Shown here piece after piece: positions 8,160 to 20,276 of a DNA stretch of 64,000 bases. The notes below the pieces were generated by a model, which did no database searches, had not been told where the DNA came from, and was given only the letters and a program-made list of their open reading frames with translations. The DNA is from Erinaceus europaeus. Lineage: Eukaryota > Chordata > Mammalia > Eulipotyphla > Erinaceidae. Location of the stretch: positions 1 through 64,000 of the forward strand of contig NW_026647338.1 of NCBI RefSeq assembly GCF_950295315.1, in the 5' to 3' direction. Each line of letters starts with the position of its first letter. Position 1 is the stretch's first letter. Made by a program: the position numbers and the translations under genes.

Positions 8160-10570
8160 TATGGTGAAGGCTGGGGCTGTCTGGGGTCTGTGGGCATGAG
8201 AGCTGCTGCCTTACAATCTCTACAAGCCAGGTTTGAACCTGTCATCAATGAACACAGTGTAGGAGGTTTTTGAATTCTGGTCTCTTTCCAACTCATCTCT
8301 TTCTCTTCTCGCCTTCTCTATCTCTAACTCTCACATGCTCTCACACACTCTGTCTTCACTCATTAATATTTTACTTAGATTCTTATTTTACTGACAGGCC
8401 CAGATAGACAAAGAGAGTTACCAGAGCACTGCTGAGCTCTGGCTTGTTGTGTCGGCGATTTCACCTAGGCTACTGGAGCCTCAGTTTGTAAGTCTTTCTG
8501 ACACAAGCCATATTCTGTCTCCTCATTTCCATGCCAGTATCACTCAGAGTTTATAATAAAGATATACATACATGTATATATATACATATAGATTTATATA
8601 TCTGTCATTTTTAGAATGTTCGACCTATGTATTTGACCTTCTTTCAGAATTACCACATTTATAACAGCCTAGTTTTTCTGAAATAATTGGCCATATAGTT
8701 GGAGCAGGATTCAATACAATTATAAATAATAGAACCTTCCAGTAGCATTTCTAATCGTGTTTCTATTAGCATCCTTATTGTAATTATCATGGCCCAGATC
8801 TTCCCTCCTTTTTCTAGTGTAAGCTTCAATACGTATGTGTTTGTTTTCTTTCTCCGGAAATCTTAATGTCCCTGGACCCTGAAGTGTTAGGGAATTTTTG
8901 AAGCAGCCCTCTGTTTCTCAGTAGATGGTTTCTATGTTTCTGCTGTCATCAGGTCTTCTTGTGGTTTTTGTCTTTATTTATTTTTATTGTTTCAAGTCCT
9001 CCTAGATCATCCCCATTTATTTGCATATTTATTTATTTAGTCAGGTATCACATGTGGCATCATTTCTTCTGCTTGAGAGATTTTCTCTTATAACTGAAGG
9101 GAACTTTTGATGCACAATACATTTCCTGGGGCAAATACTACACACATATGGTGAAGGCTTGGGTTGTCTGGGGTCTGTGGGCATTAGAGCTGCTGCGTGA
9201 CAATCTCTACAACCCAGGTTTGAACCTGTCATGAATGAACACAGCCTAGGGGGTTTTTGACTTCTGGTCTATTTCCAACTCTTCTATTTCTCTTCTCGCC
9301 ATCTCTGTCTCTGACTCTCACAGGCTCTCTCTCACTCTGTCTGAACTCAGGAATATTTTACTTATATCCTTATTTTATTGACAGGCCCAGATATACAAAG
9401 AGAGTGGCCAGAGCACTGCTGAGCTCTGGCTGGTTTTGTTTGTGATTTCACCTAGGCTACTGGAGCCTCTGATTGGTAAGTCTCTCTGACTTAAGCCATA
9501 TTCTGTCTCCTCATATCCATGGCAGTATCTCTCAGACTTTATAATAAAGATATACATCCATATACATATATAAATATACATATATATCTCTGTCATTTTT
9601 AGAATTGTCAACCTATGTAATTGATCTTAATCAGAATTCACACATTTACAACAGGTTCCTTTTTCCCTACTAATTGGCCACATAGTTGGAGCAGGATTCA
9701 ATACAATTATAAATAATAGAACCTTCCAGTAGCATTTCTAATAGCATTTCTATCAGCATCCTTATTTTAATTATCATAGTACAGAACTTGCCTCCTTTCT
9801 CTAGTGTAAGCTTCAATACATATGAGTTTCTTTTCATTCTCCCGAAATCTTAATTTCCCTGGACTCTGAAGGGTCTCGGAGCTTTTGAAGCAGCCCTTGA
9901 TTCTCAGCAGATGGTTTCTATGTTTCTGCTGTCATCAGGTCTTCTTGTGCTTTTTGTTTTTATTTTTCATTTGTTTCAAATCCTCCTAGATAACCCCCAT
10001 TTATTTGCATATTTATTTATTTATTTATTTATTTATTTGGTTCTATATTACATGAGGTGTCCATTCTTCTGCTTGATAGATTTTTCTCTTATTATTGAAG
10101 GGAAGTTTACACTCACAATACATATCCTGTCGTAAATACTACACACATATGGTGAAGGCTGGGGTTGTCTGGGGTCTGTGGACAGGAGACTGCTGCCCTA
10201 CAATCTCGACAACCCAGGTTTGAACCTGTCATGTATGAACACAGAGTGGGAGCTTTTGGACTTCTGGTCTCTTTCCAACTCTTCTATTTCTCTTCTTGCC
10301 TTCTCTGTCTCTGACTCTCACAGGCTCTCACTCACTCTGTCTGCACTCATTAATATTTTACTTATATATTATTTGACTGACAGGCCCAGATATACAAAGC
10401 GAGTCACCAGGGCCCAGCTGAGCTCTGGATTGTTTTGTTGGCGATTTCACCTAGGTTTCTGGAGCCTCAGATTTGTAAGTCTCTCTGGCACAAGCCATAC
10501 TCTGTCTCCTCATAGCCATGCCAGTATCCCTCATAGTTGATAATAAAGATACACATACATATATGTACAT

Positions 10571-10614
<44 letters not shown>

Positions 10615-11161
10615 CATTTTTAGAATTGTTGACCTTTTTATTTGATCTGAATGCAGAATTACCGCATTTATAAAAGCCTCCTTATTCATAAATAATTGGT
10701 CACATAGTTGGAGCAGGATTCACTACAATTATAAATTATAAACTTTCCAGGAGCATTTCCAATAGCCTTTCTATCAGTATCCTTATTGTAATTATCATAG
10801 CACAGAACTTGCCTCCATTTTCTAGTGTAAGCTTCAAATCGTATGCGTTTCTTTTCATTCTCGGAATTCGTAATTTGCCTGGACCCTGTGTGTCAGGGAA
10901 TTTTTGAAGCAGCCCTCTATTTCTCAGCAGACGTTTTCTATATTTCTGCTGTCATCAGGTCTTCCTGTGGTGTTTGTTTTTATTTTTTATTTTTTTCAAA
11001 TCCTCTTAGATTATTCCCATTTATTTGCATATTTATTTATTTATTTATTTATTTCGTCCGATATCACATGAGGGGTCATTTCTTCTGCCTGATAGATTTT
11101 CTCTTATAATTGAAGGGAACTTTTGACACACAATACATTTCCTTTTGCAGATACTACACAC
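8160..11161 (+). repeat. Unit 2 subrepeat array A-B-C
   Basis: Copies start at 8160 (A), 9147 (B) and 10148 (C). The (TTTA)n tract of B and the (AT)n tract of C are longer than in unit 1. Confidence 0.93.
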
Positions 11162-11770
11162 TACTACAACTGCTACTGCACTGTTTTTGACAGTGACATC
11201 CAATGCACAATGGATTAGTATTGCATGGCTCTAGAGAATGTTCGCTATTTAACCTACAATGTTTTTAACCTCACAAATATTTATTCTGTTCTTTCTTGGG
11301 GGATGAATGGTTTACAGTCAACAGTTCCATGTAATAGTGGGCACGGGGGGTAATTTTTCCCACTACCCCTGTATTTCTGTACATCCTTTGTAACTTTCTT
11401 ATTGAGGAGAAGCAAACAGTCATAAATTGAGAGAGCAGGGCCCAAGCAGGAAGAGAGACAGAGAGACATCTGCAGCTCTGATTTGTCACTAGCCCAGCTT
11501 TTCCCTAGCTGGGTAAGTGTGACCAGGGGCTCAAAACAGGGTCCTGGGATTCCACATACTTCCCTGGCAGCTCCACCAGCTGTCCCTCCAACCCATGCTC
11601 CCTTCGTTGTCCATGTAACTATGGATCTGCTCTAGGCATTTCTCACCTTCATATGCCAGAAACTTAACACTTCTCCCTTCCACCCATGAAACTTTGACCT
11701 TTTGCTAGGGTGCGAAACAGCAACTCCAATCCAAGTTATTTTCGGGAGAAGTGTGTACGTATCTGTGGGA

Positions 11771-11822
<52 letters not shown>

Positions 11823-12100
11823 GTGTGCATAAGTGTGTTTCAGTTAAGATTACCGCTGTTGTTTCTTTATTCCTGACACAGGGACTTAGGAACTGGGTTG
11901 TGTTATGACAAAGGAAGTTTCCACTGCACAAGTGGTTTTTCAAGTATGAATTGGCACATTGGATTGTGGATTCTGTTGTGCATTCTCCCAGGTGGTCCTC
12001 AGATGGGTTCTTTCCTTTGCTATTCCCATGCTGTGTGTAATTTTCTGGGTAGACTCAAAGAGGAGTGGCATGGGGAGCTCAGCTGCATTCTGCTGTATGT

Positions 12101-12362
12101 CCACAAGGTGGCGGCAAAGACCATAGTTGAGTGTAGTGATTCTGTGGAATGAGGAGAACTCTAGGAATTGTGGCCCGTGGACAGCAGGGTTGAAATTGAC
12201 GTAGAGTGCCCTAGACATCTGTTCTTTCCTGTGGGGTGGGGGGATCCCCCATTTGGCTTTGCAAGTGGAAGGGGTTTCTCTCTTTGCCTGGGATGACTCT
12301 ACTGGGAGCTTGTGAATCCCTGTGCTCAGCTGCATTCTGCTGGGTGTCCACAAGAGGGCAGC
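12101..12362 (+). promoter_or_regulatory. Unit 2 CTCF-like pair
   Basis: Motifs at 12101-12115 and 12348-12362, 247 bp apart, identical to unit 1. Confidence 0.68.
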
Positions 12363-12563
12363 ACCAGGGCGGGACTAAGGCTCCATGGGGCAAGTGCCCT
12401 GAGGCACTGGGCTAGGAGAGTGGCGACAGTGTTTCTGGGTGTGCCCCAAGAGCATGGCCAGCCTAGCGCAGGCAGGCAGTGTCCTAAAGACGGGCCCAGA
12501 CAGGAGCTGTGGGGGTCGTGTTTGCAGAAACAGGGCCTTCAGAGGATGGCAGAAAGTCCCCGG

Positions 12564-13301
12564 GGGCGGGCCTCAGAGCCCGTGCCCAATGAGCCTGAGG
12601 GGAGGGCCCAGTGGGTATTCATAGAGACAGCTGGCCAATCAGAGAGGAGGAACGTCACCCTCAGGGGCGTGAAGCAAGAGCTGGCCAATGAGAACAGAGG
12701 AGGAGTTGCGTGGGCGGGCCTCAGAGAGCAGCCCACCAATGAGAGCCTGGGTGCTGGCTCTGGGTGGGCGTACCCCTGGAGGTCAGCCAATCAGGGTCCA
12801 GCGGAAGTGCCTGGGGGGCGGGCCCTCGGGAGGCTGTCCAATGAGCGCCTGGGGCGGGCCTCGTGGGCGGAGCCCAGGAGGCTGGCCAATCATGGGGCAA
12901 GGGCGGTGACCTTCCTGGGCATGCCTTAGGAACTGGCCTATCAGAGGGCGCCCCTCAGACAGCAGCCCGCCAATGGGAGCCAAGAGAAGGCTGGCTGGGG
13001 GCGTGTCCCTGGGACACCAGGCCAATCAGAGGCGAGCGGAAGTGGCTGGTGGGCGGGCCTTCTGGAGGCTGCCCAATCAGCGTGCTGCAGGGCCGTGTGG
13101 GCGGTGCTCAATGCCGCTGGCCAATCACTGACTAGGTGCGCGGACCCTCCTGGGCGTGTCCAAGCACACTGGCCAATGAGATTGCTGGTGGGGTTCTGGG
13201 CGTGGCCTAGGCCTCTGGCCTATCAGAGCCTGGCTGGCGCCCTGTGGGCGGGCCTTCTGAAGGAATCCCGCCAATGGGAGCTCAGAGCTGGCCTTAAAAG
13301 G
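12564..13301 (+). promoter_or_regulatory. Unit 2 CCAAT/GC array and CArG/TATA-like box
   Basis: All 13 CCAAT boxes are intact (first at 12586). Several GC elements differ by single bases, for example GGGCATGCC near 12918. The CArG/TATA-like element is at 13292-13301. Confidence 0.78.
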
Positions 13302-13411
13302 CTGGGCGTGCTTCCAGGAAATGCGAAGCAGGGTTCAGCCCAGGGCCCTGCCTTGCAGAAGCTGTCCAGTGCGCATGTGTATAACTCCGTTTGTGCCTGT
13401 GCCTCTGTGGA

Positions 13412-13445
<34 letters not shown>

Positions 13446-13891
13446 TGAGGGAGGGAGAGAGAGAGAGAACAACAGAATCACTGTGGCACAGGTGATTTTG
13501 TGCAAAACACTTGGCACATTCTGATTTACAGCTCAATATTGACACCAGGGCAGCTCTCCTTGGCCCTTGGTCACTTTTCTTCTTTTCAGATGTAAAGACA
13601 CTGAAGAGGGAGAGGTTTTTGCCCTGAGGCTTGCACTGGGAACTAGCAGCTGCCCTGTTTGTGTTGCCAGACTAGGAAACCTGTGGTGCCTGTCCATGTG
13701 GAGAGTCTCCTGGATGAGTTCCTTCTCGAGCCTTTTTCGCTCGGTCCCGTTGGAGCTGCATATAGCTAATGATTTGGAGATTTTATTCCTTTGGACAATT
13801 CTTTTCCTGATGCAAAGTTTCTCTCCAGGTTTTAGCAATCAATTGTGTGAATGTCACATCGAATCCATTGTAGAAAATGACTACATCAGTG

Positions 13892-13952
<61 letters not shown>

Positions 13953-15961
13953 GTATTTAACATGTAGAGGTCTGAAAATATTTTTTAGCTAGAGACCTGC
14001 ACAGCTCTGGATTAGGGTAGCAATGTGGATACACCTGGCCCTTCTGAGCCACAGTCATGAGAGACATCTCACAGAGCCATATCGTATATCACTCTACAAA
14101 TCTCTCTCAGCACAAACTACCACTGCCAAATCATCTACTTCCCTCTTGCTCTTTTTGTCCACCGAGTCTTATCCCAAAACTGTAAATCAAAGAAGAAATA
14201 GACATAGTGCAGTTCCCTGCACACAGGACAGGCTGAGGCTGGACCAGGGAGATGCAATACGCCAGCCTGCATCTTGGCTGGAGCATCACTATGACTACTT
14301 CGAATTTGGAGAGGCGAGGGCAGTTTGGGAGAGTGGGCTGCCGGCCAAGGGTTGCTTCTCAGAGTGGCTAAGACCTAGATGTTCTAAGTGTTACCTTTCC
14401 TCACAAACCTAAAATAGCAATGCCACTTGTAAGAAGTATGCATGGGCATGGAGGGTTTGTCTTCAGTGCTCTGGCACTGATCAACACAGGGCCAGAATTT
14501 CAGTCCTTGTCTGTCTCTGTCATTCTGTCTCTCTGACTGTCTCTACGTGCCTTCTTCACTGGGCCCTTACTGGAAGTCAGTGCATGCATCGTGAACTCAG
14601 CCTTCCTGGTGTTGAAATTTTCCTTTCTTTGCCCTTTGGATTATTTAGTCTCCTGCACATGGTGTAGTACAGAGGGGAACTGCGGAGACAGCGTTGCTGC
14701 TGCAGGTTCCAGGCATATGTCCATCTCCAGCTGCAGCTGTCCAGGCCCTCTGTGCTTGACTGCCATTCTCCAGGGCCCTGAGGCTGACACTCAGCCTCAA
14801 TGCAGCCCTCCTCACCTTCCTGCACAGCATCCTTGTCCTTATTCCATGAGAGCCCCGGTCAAGGGAAGTGAAACTCGATCCCCCTGGCACACACACTGTG
14901 CTTTCCCTCTATTAAGCCAAATGGAAAGGATCTGTGGTACTGATGGCCACACCAGTGTCCAGATTTTTCCATGCAAAACGGAAGCTTCCAGTGTTCAGAA
15001 AGAGGGTGTTTTGATGGCTGTGAAATGTCTTTTCCAAGTGCCTCATGGTGTTTCAAATCCCTTTGAAACCTGAAGTTCTTTCTTGTATCTAGGGGATATT
15101 TTCACCACTGGCCAGAAGGGCCGCCCAACTAGGAGCACAGCTATCCAGGGGTCAGGAGGTCTTCCAGCCTGCTAGCTCCTGGAGGGATTCCTGAGTATGT
15201 CCTCAGGGCCCAAGTGTAAAAGGTGTTTCCAATTGCCTTGATTAGCAGCAGCCAGGCCCTCAGGTGAGGGGCGGGGCTGTGATCTTGACTGGAAGCCCAT
15301 AATTTGGCCAATGGAGGCATCCATCTTTTTTTGTCTGTCCATAGCAAGGGCCCGGGGAGTTTGTGCTTCCTGCAAGCAGAGCGACATTGTATGGGACACT
15401 CATGCAAGCCTACTTCTGGGAATCTCTCTGAGTGTGATGTGTGGACACCAGGACACCATGATCAGGGATGTGAGGCCACAGGAGCAATTGCCTTAGCCGG
15501 ACCCAAAGGGTAGGTGTAAGGGGCCGGGTTCATCCACTATTGTTTGGTTCAACACACTTCCCATCTAAGTGGAAACACAGCCCTTTCTGGGTACTTTCTG
15601 GGCTTGTAATCTGCTGCCCTGAGCAGTGGACTGAGAGCCTGGAGGCTGAGTAGGCAGCCAAACGTGACTGGACAGGCTCAAGCCCCTGAATTCTGAGGGG
15701 TGCCCCAGCTTCCCCCATTGGCAGTGTTTGGATCATAGTGAGGCATGGCATTGATTCGGAACTCAGGAGAGTGAGACATGAGAGTCCCTTTGCATATGCA
15801 TTCTTGCTTAGCCACAATCTGGGCTAGCTGGCTTGCCCTGACCAGATAGGTTCTCTGTACATAAGTTGCAGGAGAGGCTGGCTCCCTTGCCACCCATGCT
15901 CTGAGACTACTACAGGTGATCTCTGAGCACACACAGACACACACAAACAGACAGACAGACA

Positions 15962-15994
<33 letters not shown>

Positions 15995-16018
15995 TACTGT
16001 CAGGTTGGTAGTAGAGCC

Positions 16019-17999
16019 TATGGTGAAGGCTGGGGCTGTCTGGGGTCTGTGGGCATGAGAGCTGCTGCCTTACAATCTCTACAAGCCAGGTTTGAACCTG
16101 TCATCAATGAACACAGTGTAGGAGGTTTTTGAATTCTGGTCTCTTTCCAACTCATCTATTTCTCTTCTCGCCTTCTCTATCTCTAACTCTCACACACTCT
16201 GTCTTCACTCATTAATATTTTACTTAGATTCTTATTTTACTGACAGGCCCAGATAGACAAAGAGAGTTACCAGAGCACTGCTGAGCTCTGGCTTGTTGTG
16301 TTGGCGATTTCACCTAGGCTACTGGAGCCTCAGTTTGTAAGTCTTTCTGACACAAGCCATATTCTGTCTCCTCATTTCCATGCCAGTATCACTAAGAGTT
16401 TATAATAAAGATATACATACATGTATATATATATACATATAGATTTATATATCTGTCTTTTTTAGAATGTTCGTCCTATGCATTTGACCTTCTTTCAGAA
16501 TTACCACATTTATAACAGCCTAGTTTTTCTGAAATAATTGGCCATATAGTTGGAGCAGGATTCAATACAATTATAAATAATAGAACCTTCCAGTAGCATT
16601 TCTAATCGTGTTTCTATTAGCATCCTTATTGTAATTATCATGGCCCAGATCTTCCCTCCTTTTTCTAGTGTAAGCTTCAATACATATGTGTTTGTTTTCT
16701 TTCTCCGGAAATCTTAATGTCCCTGGACCCTGAAGTGTTAGGGAGTTTTTGAAGCAGCCCTCTGTTTCTCAGCAGATGGTTTCTATGTTTCTGCTGTCAT
16801 CAGGTCTTCTTGTGCTTTTTGTTTTTATTTTTCATTTGTTTCAAATCCTCCTAGATAACCCCCATTTACTTGCATATTTATTTATTTATTTATTTGGTTC
16901 TATATTACATGAGGGGTCCATTCTTCTGCTTGATAGATTTTTCTCTTATAATTGAAGGGAAGTTTACACTCACAATACATATCCTGTCGTAAATACTACA
17001 CACATATGGTGAAGGCTGGGGTTGTCTGGGGTCTGTGGACAGGTGACTGCTGCCTTACAATCTCGACAACCCAGGTTTGAACCTGTCATGTATGAACACA
17101 GAGTGGGAGCTTTTGGACTTCTGGTCTCTTTCCAACTCTTCTATTTCTCTTCTTGCCTTCTCTGTCTCTGACTCTCACAGGCTCTCACTCACTCTGTCTG
17201 CACTCATTAATATTTTACTTTTATATTATTTGACTGACAGGCCCAGATATACAAAGCGAGTCACCTGGGCCCGGCTGAGCTCTGGATTGTTTTGTTGGCG
17301 ATTTCACCTAGGTTTCTGGAGCCTCAGCTTTGTAAGTCTCTCTGGCACAAGCCATACTCTGTCTCCTCATAGCCATGTCAGTATCCCTCATAGTTGATAA
17401 TAAAGATACACATACATATATGTACATATATATATATATATATATATTTCAGACATTTTTAGAATTGTTGACCTTTTTATTTGATCTGAATGCAGAATCA
17501 CCGCATTTATAATAGCCTCCTTATTCATACATAATTGGTCACATAGTTGGAGCAGGATTCACTACAATTATAAATTATAAACTTTCCAGGAGCATTTCCA
17601 ATAGCCTTTCTATCAGTATCCTTATTGTAATTATCATAGCACAGAACTTGCCTCCATTTTCTAGTGTAAGCTTCAAATCGTATGCGTTTCTTTTCATTCT
17701 GAGAATTCGTAATTTGCCTGACCCTGTGTGTCAGGGAATTTTTGAAGCAGCCCTCTATTTCTCAGCAGACGTTTTCTATATTTCTGCTGTCATCAGGTCT
17801 TCCTGTGGTGTTTGTTTTTATTTTTTATTTTTTTCAAATCCTCTTAGATCATTCCCATTTATTTGCATATTTATTTATTTATTTATTTATTTCGTCCGAT
17901 ATCACATGAGGGGTCATTTCTTCTGCCTGATAGATTTTCTCTTATAATTGAAGGGAACTTTTGACACACAATACATTTCCTTTTGCAGATACTACACAC
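16019..17999 (+). repeat. Unit 3 subrepeat array, A/B hybrid plus C
   Basis: Only two copies are present: an A/B hybrid from 16019 and C from 17005. The crossover lies in the 30-40 bp stretch shared by A and B around TCTGCTGTCATCAGG (about 16790-16804). The result is one in-phase subrepeat deletion, explaining the short unit. Confidence 0.93.
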
Positions 18000-18609
18000 T
18001 ACTACAACTGCTACTGCACTGTTTTTGACAGTGACATCCAATGCACAATGGATTAGTATTGCATGGCGCTAGAGAATGTTCACTATTTAACCTACAATGT
18101 TTTTAACCTCACAAATATTTATTCTGTTCTTTCTTGGGGGATGAATTGTTTACAGTCAACAGTTCCATATAATAGTGGGCACGGGGGGGTAATTTTTCCC
18201 ACTACCCCTGTATTTCTGTACATCCTTTGTAACTTTTTTATTGAGGAGAAGCAAACAGTCATAAATTGAGAGAGAAGGGCCCAAGCAGGAAGAGAGACAG
18301 AGAGACATCTGCAGCTCTGATTTGTCACTAGCCCAGCTTTTCCCTAGCTGGGTAAGTGTGACCAGGGGCTCAAAACAGGGTCCTGGGATTCCACATAGTT
18401 CCCTGTCAGCTCCACCAGCTGTTCCTACAACCCATGCTCCCTTCGTTGTCCATGTAACTATCGATCTGCTCTAGGCATTTCTCACCTTCATATGCCAGAA
18501 ACTTAACACTTCTCCCTTCCACCCATGAAACTTTGACCTTTTGCTAGGGTGCAAAACAGCAACACCAATTCAAGTTATTTTCGGGACAAGTGTGTACGTC
18601 TCTGTGGAA

Positions 18610-18653
<44 letters not shown>

Positions 18654-18931
18654 GTGTGCATAAGTGTGTTTCAGTTAAGATTACCGCTGTTGTTTCTTTA
18701 TTCCTGACACAGGGACTTAGGAACTGGGTTGTGTTATGACAAAGGAAGTTTCCACTGCACAAGTGGTTTTTCAAGTATGAATTGGCACATTGGATTGTGG
18801 ACTCTGTTGTGCATTCTCCCAGGTGGTCCTCAGATGGGTTCTTTCCTTTGCTATTCCCATGCTGTGTGTAATTTTCTGGGTAGACTCAAAGAGGAGTGGC
18901 ATGGGGAGCTCAGCTGCATTCTGCTGTATGT

Positions 18932-19193
18932 CCACAAGGTGGCGGCAAAGACCATAGTTGAGTGTAGTGATTCTGTGGAATGAGGAGAACTCTAGGAATT
19001 GTGGCCCGTGGACAGCAGGGTTGAAATTGACGTAGAGTGCCCTAGACATCTGTTCTTTCCTGTGGGGTGGGGGGATCCCCCATTTTGCTTTGCAAGTGGA
19101 AGGGGTTTCTCTCTTTGCCTGGGATGACTCTACTGGGAGCTTGTGAATCCCTGTGCTCAGCTGCATTCTGCTGGGTGTCCACAAGAGGGCAGC
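18932..19193 (+). promoter_or_regulatory. Unit 3 CTCF-like pair
   Basis: Motifs at 18932-18946 and 19179-19193. Retained although this unit lost a subrepeat upstream. Confidence 0.68.
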
Positions 19194-19394
19194 ACCAGGG
19201 CGGGACTAAGGCTCCATGGGGCAAGTGCCCTGAGGCACTGGGCTAGGAGAGTGGCGACAGTGTTTCTGGGTGTGCCCCAAGAGCATGGCCAGCCTAGCGC
19301 AGGCAGGCAGTGTCCTAAGGACGGGCCCAGACAGGAGCTGTGGGGGTCGTGTTTGCAGAAACAGGGCCTTCAGAGGATGGCAGAAAGTCCCCGG

Positions 19395-20132
19395 GGGCGG
19401 GCCTCAGAGCCCGTGCCCAATGAGCCTGAGGGGAGGGCCCAGTGGGTATTCATAGAGACAGCTGGCCAATCAGAGAGGAGGAACGTCACCCTCAGGGGCG
19501 TGAAGCAAGAGCTGGCCAATGAGAACAGAGGAGGAGTTGCGTGGGCGGGCCTCAGAGAGCAGCCCACCAATGAGAGCCTGGGTGCTGGCTCTGGGTGGGC
19601 GTACCCCTGGAGGTCAGCCAATCAGGGTCCACCGGAAGTGCCTGGGGGGCGGGCCCTCGGGAGGCTGTCCAATGAGCGCCTGGGGCGGGCCTCGTGGGCG
19701 GAGCCCAGGAGGCTGGCTAATCATGGGGCAAGGGCGGTGACCTTCCTGGGCGTGCCTTAGGAACTGGCCTATCAGAGGGCGCCCCTCAGACAGCAGCCCG
19801 CCAATGGGAGCCAAGAGAAGGCTGGCTGGGGGCGTGTCCCTGGGACACCAGGCCAATCAGAGTCGAGCGGAAGTGGCTGGTGGGCGGGCCTTCCGGAGGC
19901 TGCCCAATCAGCGTGCTGCAGGGCCGTGTGGGCGGTGCTCAAGGCCGCTGGCCAATCACTGACTAGGGGCCCGGACCCTCCTGGGCGTGTCCAAGCACAC
20001 TGGCCAATGAGATTGCTGGTGGGGTTCTGGGCGTGGCCTAGGCCTCTGGCCTATCAGAGCCTGGCTGGCGCCCTGTGGGCGGGCCTTCTGAAGGAATCCC
20101 GCCAATGGGAGCTCAGAGCTGGCCTTAAAAGG
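19395..20132 (+). promoter_or_regulatory. Unit 3 CCAAT/GC array and CArG/TATA-like box
   Basis: Twelve intact CCAAT boxes. The seventh is changed to CTAAT near 19717, a change shared with unit 5. The CArG/TATA-like element is at 20123-20132. Confidence 0.78.
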
Positions 20133-20242
20133 CTGGGCGTGCTTCCAGGAAATGCGAAGCAGGGTTCAGCCCAGGGCCCTGCCTTGCAGAAGCTGTCCAG
20201 TGTGCATGTGTATAACTCCGTTTGTGCCTGTGCCTCTGTGGA

Positions 20243-20276
<34 letters not shown>

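Larger units (their letters stand above)
7798..15648 (+). repeat. Macrosatellite unit 2 (7851 bp, longest)
   Basis: Complete unit, nearly identical in order and sequence to unit 1. Its extra length comes largely from microsatellite growth: the (GT)n tract at 11773-11820 has 24 repeats against 11 in unit 1, and the (AT)n tract of subrepeat C near 10579-10610 is also long. It shares the outer-type variants of unit 1. The promoter-like core and both CTCF-like motifs are intact. Confidence 0.95.
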
